This document shows, in pieces, positions 1-11,600 of a stretch of DNA of 64,000 nt; the first letter of the stretch is position 1, and every line of letters starts with the position of its first letter. The position numbers and the translations under genes are program-made. The notes beneath the pieces were generated by a model. It was given only the letters and a program-made list of their open reading frames with translations, ran no database searches and was not told the origin of the DNA. This DNA comes from Acanthaster planci. Lineage: Eukaryota; Echinodermata; Asteroidea; Valvatida; Acanthasteridae. The stretch covers positions 291,320 to 355,319 of the forward strand of contig NW_019091575.1 in the NCBI RefSeq assembly GCF_001949145.1, read 5' to 3'.

Positions 1-1
1 G

Positions 2-190
2 TGGTGAGTGTCTGAGTGACAGTATAGACGGGGATTCTCAACTACGAATGACCTGTATGACCTACTAGTCTGGGATCGCTGGGTGTGTACTGGTGAGTGT
101 CTGAGTGACCGTATAGACGGGGATTCTCAACTATGAATGACCTCTATGACCTACATGTACATATAGTAGTCTGGGAATGCTGGGTGTGTG
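2..190. repeat. Two-copy intronic minisatellite, period about 89 bp
   Basis: The block starting TGGTGAGTGTCTGAGTGAC at 2 recurs at 91 with few changes. Both copies contain TATAGACGGGGATTCTCAAC, a run of ATGACCT-type words, and GGGTGTGTG near the end. The second copy is longer by a short ACATGTACATATAG insertion. It lies in the MRPL13 intron that precedes the exon at 336, and the array may extend to the left of the window. Confidence 0.8.
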
Positions 191-335
191 ACAGTATGGA
201 TTGTCAACAGAAACTTTACCCAGCACTGTGTGACCACTGAAGTTCAGAGTTCACAATATTTCTCCTATAGTGTAGTGATTGTTTTTATGCACTTTGCTTT
301 GCACAATGATTGGATATGGTCCTTCAATTCTTCAG

Positions 336-422
336 ATTGTCAAGAAGGCCATCTATGGGATGCTTCCCAAGGATCTTAGACGACATGATATGATGAAGAG
401 ACTTCATCTCTTCCCTGATGAG
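336..422 (+). CDS. MRPL13: MRPL13 (uL13m) penultimate coding exon
   Basis: This exon of 29 codons encodes part of the mitochondrial large-subunit ribosomal protein uL13m, which works inside mitochondria in translation. Seen: the peptide starts [14 protein letters not shown] and ends RLHLFPDE, matching the conserved GMLPK and LHLFPDE stretches that I recall from animal MRPL13. It is framed by a CTTCAG acceptor ending at 335 and a perfect GAG|GTAAGT donor at 423, both phase 0. The reading continues in phase 0 into the exon at 2930. Upstream exons, including the start codon and the RNA-binding core of the L13 fold, lie outside the window to the left. No damage is seen. Assignment to the mitochondrial rather than the cytosolic or bacterial L13 rests on the downstream tail, which is characteristic of the mitochondrial protein. 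Confidence 0.93.
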
Positions 423-2929
423 GTAAGTCTGTAGGAACATTTCAGTGTGCTGGTAGACAGAAAGAGTGGATGATTCTGAATGGCATAATTACTTGTCCAT
501 GTTCACCTGCAAGAGGTGTTGGGGCCTTACATAACGTTATGCATGTGAAACAATGCTGATGGTTTAGATGCCCTCTGTTTGCTTCCAATCATTTTGATAA
601 TTTCATTTGAAAATGATGAATACATGTAGGTTTTCCTGTATCATTAAATTATTTGAACATTTCATTTCAATCAAAAATACCTATTCTTAAATGATAACAC
701 TTTTATGTCTGTTTCTGCAGTTAGTTTTCATCCCACAAAACTTACATTTATAGCTCTAAGACAACACTCGTCTTTCACTTTGACAATTACTACATGCATT
801 AATGAGATAAGACACCCCTCAGACCAATCTTAAGTTACAGACTTCCTGAAGAAGTTAGGATTTGTTGAACACTTCTTCAAGTTCAGTAAAATTGATCCCA
901 AAGTGTTGCGTGCACCATGCGTACAGAGGGGGAGGGGTTCAAGCCAAGACACTATGGGTGTATTCACACGGTTACTCCTGTTAACACAAGTAATATGCAT
1001 GCTCATTACACTCAGGTGCAGGAGTACTGTATACTGCCCCTCTAGCAAAAGTATACCCTCACTGACCCTTGGGTCGCACTCCAGCCATTTGAGTGCTCAG
1101 GAGTTCAGGTTTTACCAAAAGTAGCTCGCTCGAACACACCCAAAGGTCGAGTTCGGGCGGACTGTTCTTGACACAGGTTTCTTGTTCTTGAATGGCGGGA
1201 ACACGACCAAAGAACACTGTTCTCGAACAGGATTGCACACCACCCCCTCGGGGGGGTTGCACAGGAATTTTGAACAGCTGCAAAAACTAGCGAGATGGCT
1301 TACAATGGAAAGATTTGCAAAATTAACATGAAGTATTTTCCAAAACACAGAAATGAATGTTTCTTTTTAAATGGAAAAGAATTTATCCCAGTTTTACAAT
1401 CTTTAACTCTCGAAGATTGTACATGGACTCTGCTGTTGCATGTTGCTTGCTACTAACTACGAGCGATGACCGGTTATACATTCCCAGCAATCAAGGGGCC
1501 GACCCTCAAATAATAAATCGAGCTGTTCTTGAACTACGAGAACAAGCCGCCCGAACTCAGCCAAATTGTACAGAGTGTTAATACACATACTTGCTACAGA
1601 TTAATTGGGACTATGGTACATGAGGAAAAATAGATGCTTTGGAGACCAAAAATGTTGGGGGGACAAACCTTTTCCCCCCAGCAAATGAGTTGCAGGTCAG
1701 TTCCAACTTTCCCACGTCTCAACAAAACAATTTGCCCCCATTTCATCTGTGTTCATGCAAATTTGTTGCATCTTTGCAAAGGAACACTGCAGAACCATAG
1801 TAGGGGGCAGTTGTGGTACTCAAGTGTCCTTTCAGTTTTGGGGCGGTGCTTTCTCATTATTGATGGGGCAAGCAGTCCTCATCTGCCCCGAGTTGAAGTG
1901 CATCCTCACTGTCCAAGAAGGCTAAGGCTAGTGGGAAGTTTCAAAAGAGGAATTGGTTGCACATGCCCCAGGGGGTGGATTTAGGGAAAAGGAAACATGC
2001 ACATGCAGAATTGAAAAAGTTAGAAGCACAAAATAAACATTCCTGCACAAAACGTGTGCGTACGAAAACTTTCAACCAGTTTACAGTTTTGAAAGGTTGA
2101 GGTTGATGATATCAGCATAGCATTTTTTTTCATGGTACAAACTGTATGGGTCAGATGGTGAATTGCCTGAAGCCAGAATGGGCTCCACGGCTGACTTGAC
2201 TAATATCGATTATTGCATGTATATTGAAAGGAATAAATTAGGTTTTCATTGTGACAAGTTGTTCAACATGGGAAAATATGTACCAGGTATGCAATTAGGT
2301 CTAAAAAACATACATGCACGTGCATGGCGTGCACTTTGTACCAAAGGTTTATGTGTATAGAGTAAAGAATACGTACATTACTGCATGCGTGCACCAATCT
2401 AAATCAATCATTGATGGCTGGATGCATCCTACTACAAATGTGCATGAACCTGTGTACACACACAAGTTGTCACCAGACTGCCTCTGCCTGCCTGACTGCA
2501 ATGTAAAAATGCTAATTCCTGCTTGAAGTAGATCACTCCCTTCCCCATCCTCTCAAAAAATTGCTCATTAATTGAAATGCTAAGTTCATGCATGGGCCAG
2601 AATGAATTGTAGTGTCTGGTTTATAGGCTGTTTGAGTCTTTTCTAGAGTTTGAGTTTTTTCTACATAATCCAGCAGAGTAGATGTTTTCAAGGGTAAATC
2701 TGCAGAACTCATGGACTGCAAGTTTCGTTTTCTGTTTTCATCATGCAAATAGAAAAATCATTTTAGTGAAACAAAATTAAATACATGTATGACTCTATGA
2801 TCATATTTTGTAACCTCATTTTCTAATAATGCATTTAAACATGCACCTGTTGCACACTGGACTGAATTGTGGATTTGTTTTCTATCTGCAATTGAGAAAT
2901 GCAAAGTGTCTGCAATTTTTCCTTTTCAG
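423..2929 (+). other. MRPL13: Last intron of MRPL13, 2.5 kb
   Basis: Phase-0 intron with GTAAGT at its 5' end and TTTTTCCTTTTCAG at its 3' end. It carries a 410-bp TIR element (1149-1558). The rest is non-coding, with ACATGTA-type words and G/C-rich scraps such as the G run at 1250-1256. No second gene was seen inside it on either strand. Confidence 0.85.
1149..1558 (+). mobile_element. TIR element (MITE) family 1, copy A
   Basis: The ends are inverted repeats: GAGTTCGGGCGG at 1149-1160 and CCGCCCGAACTC at 1547-1558, and the match continues inward as an imperfect repeat rich in TGTTCT and CGGGAACA-like words. The same element, at similar length, is found at 42416-42870 (same orientation) and 48237-48673 (opposite orientation). 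Shared inner landmarks are GAGATGGCTT, TTTGCAAAATTAACAT and TTGCATGTTGCTTGC. It has no coding capacity of its own, so it is a non-autonomous DNA element. I could not identify a clean target-site duplication, so the superfamily is open. Confidence 0.85.
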
Positions 2930-3055
2930 AATATTCCAGATGATATCCGAGCTAATATTTGTGAGCAGATTAAGCCTCCAAGGGAGATACCCAAAGCCCT
3001 GCCAGAGTATAGTGAAGAGGAACAAGCTGCTTTCCCCAGACTTTGGCTCCCGTAA
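2930..3055 (+). CDS. MRPL13: MRPL13 (uL13m) terminal coding exon
   Basis: This exon of 41 codons plus TAA encodes the C-terminal tail of mitochondrial ribosomal protein uL13m. Seen: it opens with NIPDDIRANICEQI and closes with EEEQAAFPRLWLP. The human protein has a comparable tail, an I-P-[ED]-DI start and an AFPRLW end followed by a few extra residues that are absent here. The acceptor CCTTTTCAG ends at 2929 and the frame joins the exon at 336-422 in phase 0. This tail is specific to the mitochondrial paralogue, which makes the identification firm although the N-terminal exons lie off the window. The gene ends about 4.6 kb before the next recognised gene. Confidence 0.95.
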   Translation, partial: NIPDDIRANICEQIKPPREIPKALPEYSEEEQAAFPRLWLP

Positions 3056-3315
3056 GTAGGCTTGTTAAATAACATACATCGCTTCATTACATTAATTTCA
3101 GGCCGAAAATGTAAGGGAGGGGGGGCTGAAAAAAGTTCTGGACAAAATGACCATTGCTGTTAACATTAATAACATCATGGGACATATCATTTGGTATGAA
3201 ATTCTTTAACAAGCAACTCCAATCCTTTCCCGTATTGCTCCTGACCACTGAGGGCAGTGTTGCTGCAGTTCAGCCACAGTGCTCAATTCAAGATATTGTA
3301 AATTAGTGTACAAGA

Positions 3316-3321
3316 AATAAA
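3316..3321 (+). terminator. MRPL13: Probable poly(A) signal of MRPL13
   Basis: AATAAA lies 261 bp after the MRPL13 stop codon. It is the first canonical hexamer seen downstream and gives a 3' UTR of normal length for a small ribosomal-protein gene. The cleavage site itself was not identified. Confidence 0.55.
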
Positions 3322-6300
3322 AGGGTACATATTAAAGATTGCATAAAAGATACCTGTTGTATGATCCCTTTCAATGGCCAAGATCACAATGTCAGGTCCA
3401 AGTTGAGACTAGAATAACATAAGTTGAATCAAAGTCACAAAGTCATGTGTTTGGTCCAGTGAAATCATATGAAAAGATGTCATTCCTTTTGTTTAGAAAA
3501 GGATTGGGATTTTTCATAAATATTTCTTATAGTCAGTTTGGGTTGCGTTGTAGTCATGTAATTTTTAACTCAATTCTTTGGTATTTTACTGGAATCTTGC
3601 TGAATCCACTAAAACCAGTGGCACATCCTTGCATTTGTTTGTCTATGGAAGACATGTATGAAGCAACATACTGTAGAAAGGCCTAGAGCGGGGAGATTGG
3701 TTCAACACTGCAGTTGTAATTCCACCCAAATACTGCAAAGTAATGAAATGTTGAGTAGGGTAGAGTAACGGATACATGAATACTGCTTCACTTACGAACT
3801 GACTACTTAAGGTTGTGTGTTGAAACTAGGTTCCCTTCCCCATGCTTTTGGCTGGGAATAGATAGTTCATGCTAGTCATTTGAACAGTGCATAGGCACAA
3901 CAGTATGTACATGTATTTGCATAGACTTAGACCTGCATTTGCCATAGGTTTGGCCCATTGTTTGCTGTGGCCAAAATGTGTAGGATAGTGTGCGACTGTG
4001 GCCAGCATGCATGGAGTGGGTATTGATCAAAAAATAGTGAAAGGCAATTGACACAACCAATGGCACGTTATGCAGTCATGTTGTAGCTGTATACTTGTAG
4101 AGTCAAGAGAGACCACTAAACACTATTCACACCATAGGGCTGTTACACAACAACTATTACACTGAACATATATAAATGGGATGGTGTCTCTATTAAATGA
4201 AAGACCCCCTCAGACCCTGTAAATTGAGTCTTACAAATGTCAGTGAGTTTTCAAGCACAGCCAAATCAGCAACTGTACATAAAGTATGTACATAACCTAA
4301 AATGTTGACTGTTTAGACCCGTCCCTGCATGCCATGTACAGTGTACATGGCATGTACTGGAGTATACTGTAGAAGTGCCTCTCCATTATTTACTTATAAT
4401 GCAAACATATCCCCTGACTTATCAGACTATTGATGCTGGTAAGACCCACATGGTGCAGGTGAAAGCTCATATGTTATAAAGAGCTGGTACTGATGGGTAT
4501 AAATAGGAGGCGGTGCATAGCCACTTGTTGATCATATGTACACATCACTTGGCTCCCCTCTCCTACACAAGCCAGGGATATGCATTGTCAAATCTCCTTC
4601 TTTTTCCACTGTGTGTATGTACTTAAGACAAAGCTCCTGAGGGAACAAAAATAACACTCATAAATTCCATCAAATTCTGTCCCAACAATATGGGCACAGT
4701 ATTTCAGGTCTTGTAGTTTGCCTGTTTTTGTATTTGGACTTGATTTCTTTATTTCTTTGAATTTTCAGGAAGGATTCTGAAGTTAAAAGGTAGCACCTGT
4801 TATACGTGAGGATGACGCTGAAACCATCTTTTATTCAACAATAATCTCATCAGTGATTCAAGGACAGTGGTTGCTGAAGAGTAGCAAAATCCTTGGCCAA
4901 TAACAAAATACATGTTGCTGTGTTTCCTAATTAGAGCAGGTTGGTCGTAAATTTTTCGTTTGCTTTCAATTTTTTCGGCCAAAATCTTCAGGGTAGGAAA
5001 ATTACCAGGTTGTGTTTTATGTTCTTTTTTAACAAACAAGGAAAAATAATATTAAATTGCAAACATAAATACTGTATTGGCTTCAAGTTGGCAGGTTGTC
5101 ACAGACACTCTGGTTAAGTGGTTAAGTGATAATAAGCACATAGAAACATTCCCTAATATGCGCCGTATAAGAACCGACTATTATTGTTCTTATTAAGTGG
5201 CGATGTCTGCTTTTGGAAGGCAGTAGGATGATGGGTAAAAAAGCACATAAATAGGAATACAAAATACACAGTATATATATGTTTGGAAAAAAGTCTGGCT
5301 GAGGGATCAGTACCATTGGTCTGTTGGGGGTTCTGTGAAAACAACCAGAAACACACACATATTTTGTTTGGCCAAATGTATGGAATATATGGATTCTGTT
5401 TATAGATACACAGACCTTCGCCAAGGTAAATTAGTATGTGGGATTAGATAGCCAGTCATGTACAATGCAAGACTTATGTTCCTCTGTTATGATCACAATA
5501 GTATTTAAGAGTAATTTTCTTTCAGCGGTAATAATGTTACCTACCTGAGTGATGATGAACCCCGTAAATAATGTCAAGTTTGCTCTCTTTGCTTAACTAG
5601 TTTCAATTCTAGTCTTTAAAAGTTACTGACTTATCATAATTCCACCTTTTTATTAAATGGTACTTTTCACCCTTTCTGATGCAGCATTTATACTTCCCGC
5701 CATCAATATATACATAGATTTAATACTGACAAGGCTTTGATCTAGATCAATTCTGAGTGTTCTAACTTATTTATTGAGAACTAGTTGTGTTAAATTCATA
5801 AAACACGTTTTAAATTTAAGGTAAGATTGTTAAAACTGGCTTTGTCTTAGCTGTTTAGATCCTGTTTATGTCTGCATTTGAGTGTTTTTGAAGGGGACAG
5901 TTCTCTCTGTCATCAGGGACGGGCATTGAGCCAGGTTTACTACTTCATTTGCTCTCGGCTGCAGTGGAGCCTTGCGTTAAACTCTCATGTTCATGCCAAG
6001 CTGTACGATGATTACGCACTTCAAGAAACACACTGAAACTTTTAAAACTGCACTTATTATGAGCAAGATGAGTATGGTTTATCGCATGCGTGCCATAAGC
6101 CCTCTGATAAGCCCTAGACACAGTGCCTACCTGTACTGTGTGCACTGGATAAGCTGGCCTAGGATTGGAGTGTAGAACGCTGTACCATCAATGTTTACTT
6201 TGAATTGTAGTGTTGGGAATTGCTTATACACTGTACATGAACATGTACACATTTATCAAAGAAAAGTCTGTCCATTGTCTGGTAACACTGTACAAAAAGT

Positions 6301-6945
6301 CTTCATGTTATGAAGTTCTTTTTAAATTACCACCAATGAACTAGTTGATGTTATACAATTCCTATTGACAGATTTATCTGGTTGTAATAAAAATGAGAAA
6401 TGTTTGAATTTTTAGTAAAGGGGGCTCATGTCTTGTTATCGGATTCTAGTGTTCTCTCCATCCACTTCTGCTCAGAAAATTATAAGCTTACGATTTTATA
6501 TTACATTTTAGAGGACTGTTGAGACCCAGTTTCCTCTGCCACAATGTGTCTGACTTCAGTGTTTACCGACGGTTTCACGCAGCAGTAATTCGTTTCTATG
6601 GTGATAGAAATGGCAAACTGCTTATGACCAACTGCGTTACCCTTTCTGTCATCAATATCAAAATGTGAACTCTGTTGCCATGGTTTCTTGCTGACTGCAT
6701 ATTGAGAATTTACCATAGGAAAAACACAGTGGGGAAAAATTTCACACACTTAATTAGTTTTGCATGTGAAGTCAGTATCTTTGTGTATGAGAGCGCCGAC
6801 ATGCAGGAGGTCGGACGTGGAAGAATATTCCGGCTGATATTAATTAGTTTGGTTGTCACTGACTCTATTCAACGTTTATTTTTAACTTGTCGTTCTCGCA
6901 TTCGAGAAATTTCCCCCGGTGTATAATGAAGAATGCCTGATCAAA
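3322..6945. other. Intergenic DNA, no gene seen
   Basis: Between MRPL13 and the LRR gene I see no open frame that resembles a known protein and no convincing exon. It holds a near-perfect palindrome (4328-4354), an isolated TATAAATA at 4498 with no supporting gene, and many ACATGTA words. Confidence 0.6.
4328..4354. repeat. 27-bp palindrome with 13-bp perfect arms
   Basis: CATGCCATGTACA at 4328-4340 is followed by one G and then its exact reverse complement at 4342-4354. It would form a hairpin or cruciform with essentially no loop. TACATGTA-like palindromes recur across the window, but this is the longest perfect one in this stretch. Confidence 0.85.
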
Positions 6946-6987
6946 TATAAATACGAAGCACAACCTACGTACGCTCTGTCGTCAGTT
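6946..6987 (+). promoter_or_regulatory. Possible core promoter of the LRR gene (TATA plus initiator)
   Basis: TATAAATA at 6946-6953 is followed by TCAGTT (matching the initiator consensus TCAKTY) at 6982-6987. The first T of the TATA box is 38 bp before the initiator A, a little longer than the usual 30-33. If used, the 5' UTR would be about 0.7 kb and would contain several upstream ATGs, or be partly spliced. A possible acceptor, TTTGCTTCTAG, ends at 7584. Confidence 0.35.
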
Positions 6988-7693
6988 CATCCCTAATACA
7001 CACAAAAGCTATTGTAGTGCGGGCATCCAATCAGTCCAGATATTTAGCCATTTGGCACGTAACGGGAAACCCTGCAGACGACGTGGTGTCATCGATCCTG
7101 CGGTACCGCTGCACAACCTGGGTTGCACAATGGCTGCTGAGCTCACAGCACATTAAATTTGATGAATATCATGAAGTGCGCTGTACGTCTGATTTGTGCT
7201 GACTTGAGGTTTGACTCATAGGCCTAGATGAATGAGCATACATGGTTGTAAATCATAAATTCAGACGTGGAGTTGATAACAGCTTTTGTATGAGACGATT
7301 CTGAGATGCTGTCTATGTCATGTTGAGTAAATGTACCCGAACATAACCCATTATGAGTGGGTGGGTAGGCAGGCTAGCGTAGCCCCTAGTGAGTGAAAGG
7401 CAAATTTGGCAACCCTCGAGACCTCCGGGAATCATTTACTTGGCTGACCCACAGCAACGCAGGAACTTCAGGCTGATGTTTATTTAGCAAGATTGTGTTT
7501 GGAGGTGAATTTGGCTTGTTTAAGATTACTCATAACTTGATATTTCATTTGCTTTTTGTGCAACAAAAATGACATTTGCTTCTAGTGAGACATATTAGCT
7601 GCAATCTTGGAGCAGACACAATACCTTAATCTTTGTCTTAAACTTGTGAAAGTTGAAGTAAAAAGCTGCGTACGTAATACTAATCATTTCAAC

Positions 7694-8695
7694 ATGGATT
7701 ACGCTTTTACCGACCCGTCCAAGATCACCCCTAAACAGCCCCGACTTCTGCGAGAGAGTAATGACCCTAATATCAGGAGGTACAAGCACCTTAAGCTCTC
7801 TGGGCGAGACCTCTTGGATCCTCCGGATATCCTCTTCGAACTGACCAAACTTGAATTCCTCGATCTTAGCCCTGAGAGAGAGACCTCCTTGCACTTTAAG
7901 CTGATGGAGGTTCCTCGTCAGCTATCCCGCTTACAGAACTTGACAGTGCTGTGCCTGGGAACCAACGAGCTAAAAGAGATCCCAGCTGAGCTGTGTGGGC
8001 TGGCCAAATTAGAGCGCCTCGTACTCAGCAACAACCTCCTGACTCATCTGCCCAAGGAGTTCCGACAGTTGCAGCGTCTTCAAAGCCTTCATCTGGCCAA
8101 CAACTTCTTCGAGGAGATCCCTCGTACAGTGTTCTTTTTGAAAAACCTGGAATTTCTGGATGCTTCGGACAACAAAATCTCCAGGCTGCCCCGTGACGTG
8201 GGGAACCTAGTTAAGCTACACACGCTTTTGCTATACCTCAATCTCCTCACAACCTTACCGGAAGAATTGGGCAATTGTGTTAACCTCCGCACTCTCTGGT
8301 TGGGTATGAATAGACTTGTGAGCTTACCACGTAGTTTCGGGCGACTTAATTTTTTGGACTGGGCAGAGCAGCCTATATCATCAAATCTTGGTGGGAACCC
8401 GCTCGAGACACCTCCAATCGAAATTTGTCAAGAGGGACCCCGGGCAATCGCTGAATTTTTTGACGAAAATCCAGGGGCTGTGACGTACACTACTGGTTTC
8501 AAGGTCAAGGAAGACGAGAAGGAAATGGAACGAGCCCATACCGATGACGAAGTGCTTGCTTTGTCAAGTTCAGGCGACCTGGGATCATCGGGTACTTGGA
8601 GCTTGGGGTCGACGCAGAGTTTTCCAGGGGCCGTGTCGGTGGATAAACGAGCAAGAGCAGGTGGTGGCCGTGTGGGAGCGACGTTGGGACACTAA
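7694..8695 (+). CDS. Leucine-rich-repeat protein, intronless, 333 aa
   Basis: A single open frame encodes a soluble LRR protein with no signal peptide or membrane segment, so a cytoplasmic or nuclear scaffold is likely. About seven repeats of roughly 23 residues span residues 53-220. Clear ones begin LTVLCLGTNELKEIP (83), LERLVLSNNLLTHLP (106), LQSLHLANNFFEEIP (129), LEFLDASDNKISRLP (152), LHTLLLYLNLLTTLP (175) and LRTLWLGMNRLVSLP (198). The LxxLP consensus is the plant/Shoc2-like class. A cap, GNPLETPPIEICQEGPRAIA, follows, typical of small LRRC proteins such as the LRRC2/LRRC10/LRRC30/LRRC39 group. The C-terminal tail of about 70 residues is acidic, then Ser/Gly-rich. The start ATG at 7694 has a good context (CAAC before, G after) and is the first ATG of the frame. 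I cannot choose a one-to-one vertebrate orthologue. Confidence 0.88.
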   Translation: MDYAFTDPSKITPKQPRLLRESNDPNIRRYKHLKLSGRDLLDPPDILFELTKLEFLDLSPERETSLHFKLMEVPRQLSRLQNLTVLCLGTNELKEIPAELCGLAKLERLVLSNNLLTHLPKEFRQLQRLQSLHLANNFFEEIPRTVFFLKNLEFLDASDNKISRLPRDVGNLVKLHTLLLYLNLLTTLPEELGNCVNLRTLWLGMNRLVSLPRSFGRLNFLDWAEQPISSNLGGNPLETPPIEICQEGPRAIAEFFDENPGAVTYTTGFKVKEDEKEMERAHTDDEVLALSSSGDLGSSGTWSLGSTQSFPGAVSVDKRARAGGGRVGATLGH

Positions 8696-11600
8696 GGCAA
8701 GAAATGATAGTTGACTAAATTAGAGTGACGTATGAGATGTTCAGAAATTGAAGCCAGACTGCGCGCAAACACTTCTCTATTATCATCTCTATCTCAGTGC
8801 CTGCTGATGTTCATGTTCTCAATGTGTGTTTATTTTTGTCAGTCTGTTGTTACAACTGTGTTGAGTGCAGTCATGGCATTTGTAGTTACAGTGGAATTCG
8901 CTTACTGTCGTTTTTCTTTTAGGGGGGGGTTCAGGTGCCCTTACTTCCTCGTTTATATTTTTCCGCAGACCCGCACGTGACAAATCGAAGCATTCATCAG
9001 AAGGGATCGAAGGACCGTGTTCTTTAGCTAAAGTCGCGCCTGATCGTCATTTCACTTCTCCTGGTTGCAAATGAGGGAACTGTAGTAGCCGCCCAAGCTA
9101 ACGTTTGTCATTATTGCTCGAAAATTAGTGTGATTTAAGGCTGTGTGAACTTGGCTGCCTTGAAGGCTAAAGGCGGCAAGTTATGCATGTTACTTTGAGC
9201 CTTTGTCGAGACTAACACATATCCAAAGGGCTCCCATATCAATGTGGCTCTTTTGTTCATTTATTTGTTTGTTTTTTTTTTGTTTGTTTTTTATTTTTAG
9301 GTTTGCTGTTAGTAAAGGTTCATCCTAAAGGGGTCTCAACTAAGAGCTGGTCTAGGGGATGGATTTCGTAAAGAAAATTGTCGTAGTGGCTAACAGCAGG
9401 AATTGAAAACAATATGGAAGATCAATAAAACCACTTTAATTGCCACCTAAAACCAGTCGGATTGACCATATTAGCTATTTGCAGGGTAGTATGATTCCAA
9501 GACAACTCGTGATGAAATCTTAGGTCAGGTATCACCCACGGATATAAGTAGATCATGACGCAACATGTCAAGGGTTACAAGGAAAGCCCTGGGCAGATAT
9601 CGCATCTTTAGATGTATGTGAAGGCTGTTAATATTTGCGGCCACTTTGAATTTGAAAACATGCAAAAAACTCCAAAAATGCATAGGAAGAGAGCAACATT
9701 GAGTTGCGTATGGGCACAAAGCATAAGAAAAAAAACCCCGATCAGTGCTCTGTTCTCTCGGTCTGCTCCCGATCTTAACGAGTATCCCTTTTACCTTCAC
9801 TAATGAGCATACATTAAGAAACTTTGTAGTCATGAGCGCTGCTTTTTGTTCAATAGTGTCCGGTGTGATGAACAGCGCCGCCATAAAGTATTGTGTTAAT
9901 CCCCCCCCTTCGATTTTTCTGAGGTCGGGTGACCGGCAAACAAACACTGTTATTATATTTAATCCCCCATATCGAAACGACCTTTGGTTGCTAGGCCACT
10001 GTGACGTGACAGTACTCGAGGGTGTGAGCATATATTCTGACACCTGAAATTTTCGTTGATCCGTTGTGGTAGATCAAACCTTTAGGTTGCATACCCAAAC
10101 ACCTCTGGGGAAACGTTTGTACGTTTCTCCATTAGTGCTTCATGTGTGTGCTCTCCTTTTAAAGAACAGTGGTACCTTACGACTTCACATGAAATGTACA
10201 TACTTTTTCTTTTATAAAAATTGCAATTTTCAAGGAAAGCGGTATTTAGTAATAAGGATTTGAATGTTAGAGTGTAATTATCGAAAGTTTATTGTCTGCT
10301 AATGGCCTTTCTGAGGATTTATGTAGATGTATTTCATTAAGTGCAACGATAAATGGTGTAATGGTAATGATCTGAAATTGGGGGACTACAAATGTGTTAT
10401 AGTCTTGTAAAATATTTGTGTGAAACAAACTACTTCTGTTTTGTGCAAAACCTACCAGAAAATATAACAATTATTAATATTACCATTGGATAACGAAGGC
10501 CATCAACATTACTGGCATCACTGTTTTCAGCTGATTTCAGTGTCATAAAAGTATTTTGACACAGATAGCAAAAGTTTTTGAACAAAAAAGTTCGGCTGAC
10601 CGGCAAGAGAAACCACGATTCCTGTCAGTCTGACCAAGAAAATCGACTTGCACTCAAACCTCTCGTTGTCAGCAGACTGTGACCACAATCACTTTACTAC
10701 CGGGCACCACCATTATGGATCTTCGTGGAGAGTCCATATCCATGGTTATGCCACATTCCTTGTTTCTTTGCAATACCTCAGCTGTCTCAACCCCGGCTTA
10801 TATTAATGCTCGCGTTTTGTTTGTTACATTGTGTAATGAGTTCTTGACACAATTTTCGCCACGTACGTTTAGTTTGAAGTTCTTGTTCACAATAGTCCAA
10901 AGCTGCCCACGACCACCTAAGAAGGGTCGAATTGCACTGCTCCCTAAACGCACATTTCTCAATCATTCTTGTAACTTTAACCAAAACCCAATCGTCTTGT
11001 GTACTCGCAAGAGAGAACAAGGGGTCATTCATAGTTCACTAGTTTTGCGTCCGAGTTGCGGTGATAAGACATTGCTTAAGATTTCGTTGTCCTCATTAGG
11101 TACACACGAAAGTGCTGACATGTTGTACTGCTATCTTAATCGACACGATTCACTCTTCTTTCTAATAACGTACTGTTACGTAGTCATTCTGACGGATTAT
11201 CTTGTCAAATTTCTGCTCTGATGCCATGCGATGGTGTTTCAGTATTTTAAACGTGGTGGACGTTTTCCTTGTCATAGCCTACATATTCAATCACTGGAGC
11301 CAAGTTAGCGTGTGGTGTTAGCATTAGAATTCCTTGTTGTATACTTTTGCCAGTTACACTTTAGGAAACTTTTATTATTTGGACTCCTCAACTAAAAATT
11401 TTGATGTTCGTACACGTACATGTATTTATTAATCTAATTCTTTCAAGTCTATCGTTTTTTAATTTCTTGTATGACTTGATACAATTCAATCGTTACGATT
11501 GCTACCTAAACCATTTATCTGTCTATTAGTGCATGCAGGGACAGTTTACTGTAATGCAGTTATTCAAATGTATTTTTTTTTATCTCGGCAAAATTGATTC

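Noticed and set aside
4498-4540. TATAAATA as a promoter
   Set aside because: No clear initiator at the right spacing and no gene downstream until 7.7 kb.
9525-10043. 172-codon open frame (-)
   Set aside because: No recognisable domain, and it overlaps an equally open plus-strand frame; likely chance.
10679-11221. 180-codon open frame (+)
   Set aside because: It starts at GTG, has no family resemblance and no splice or promoter context.
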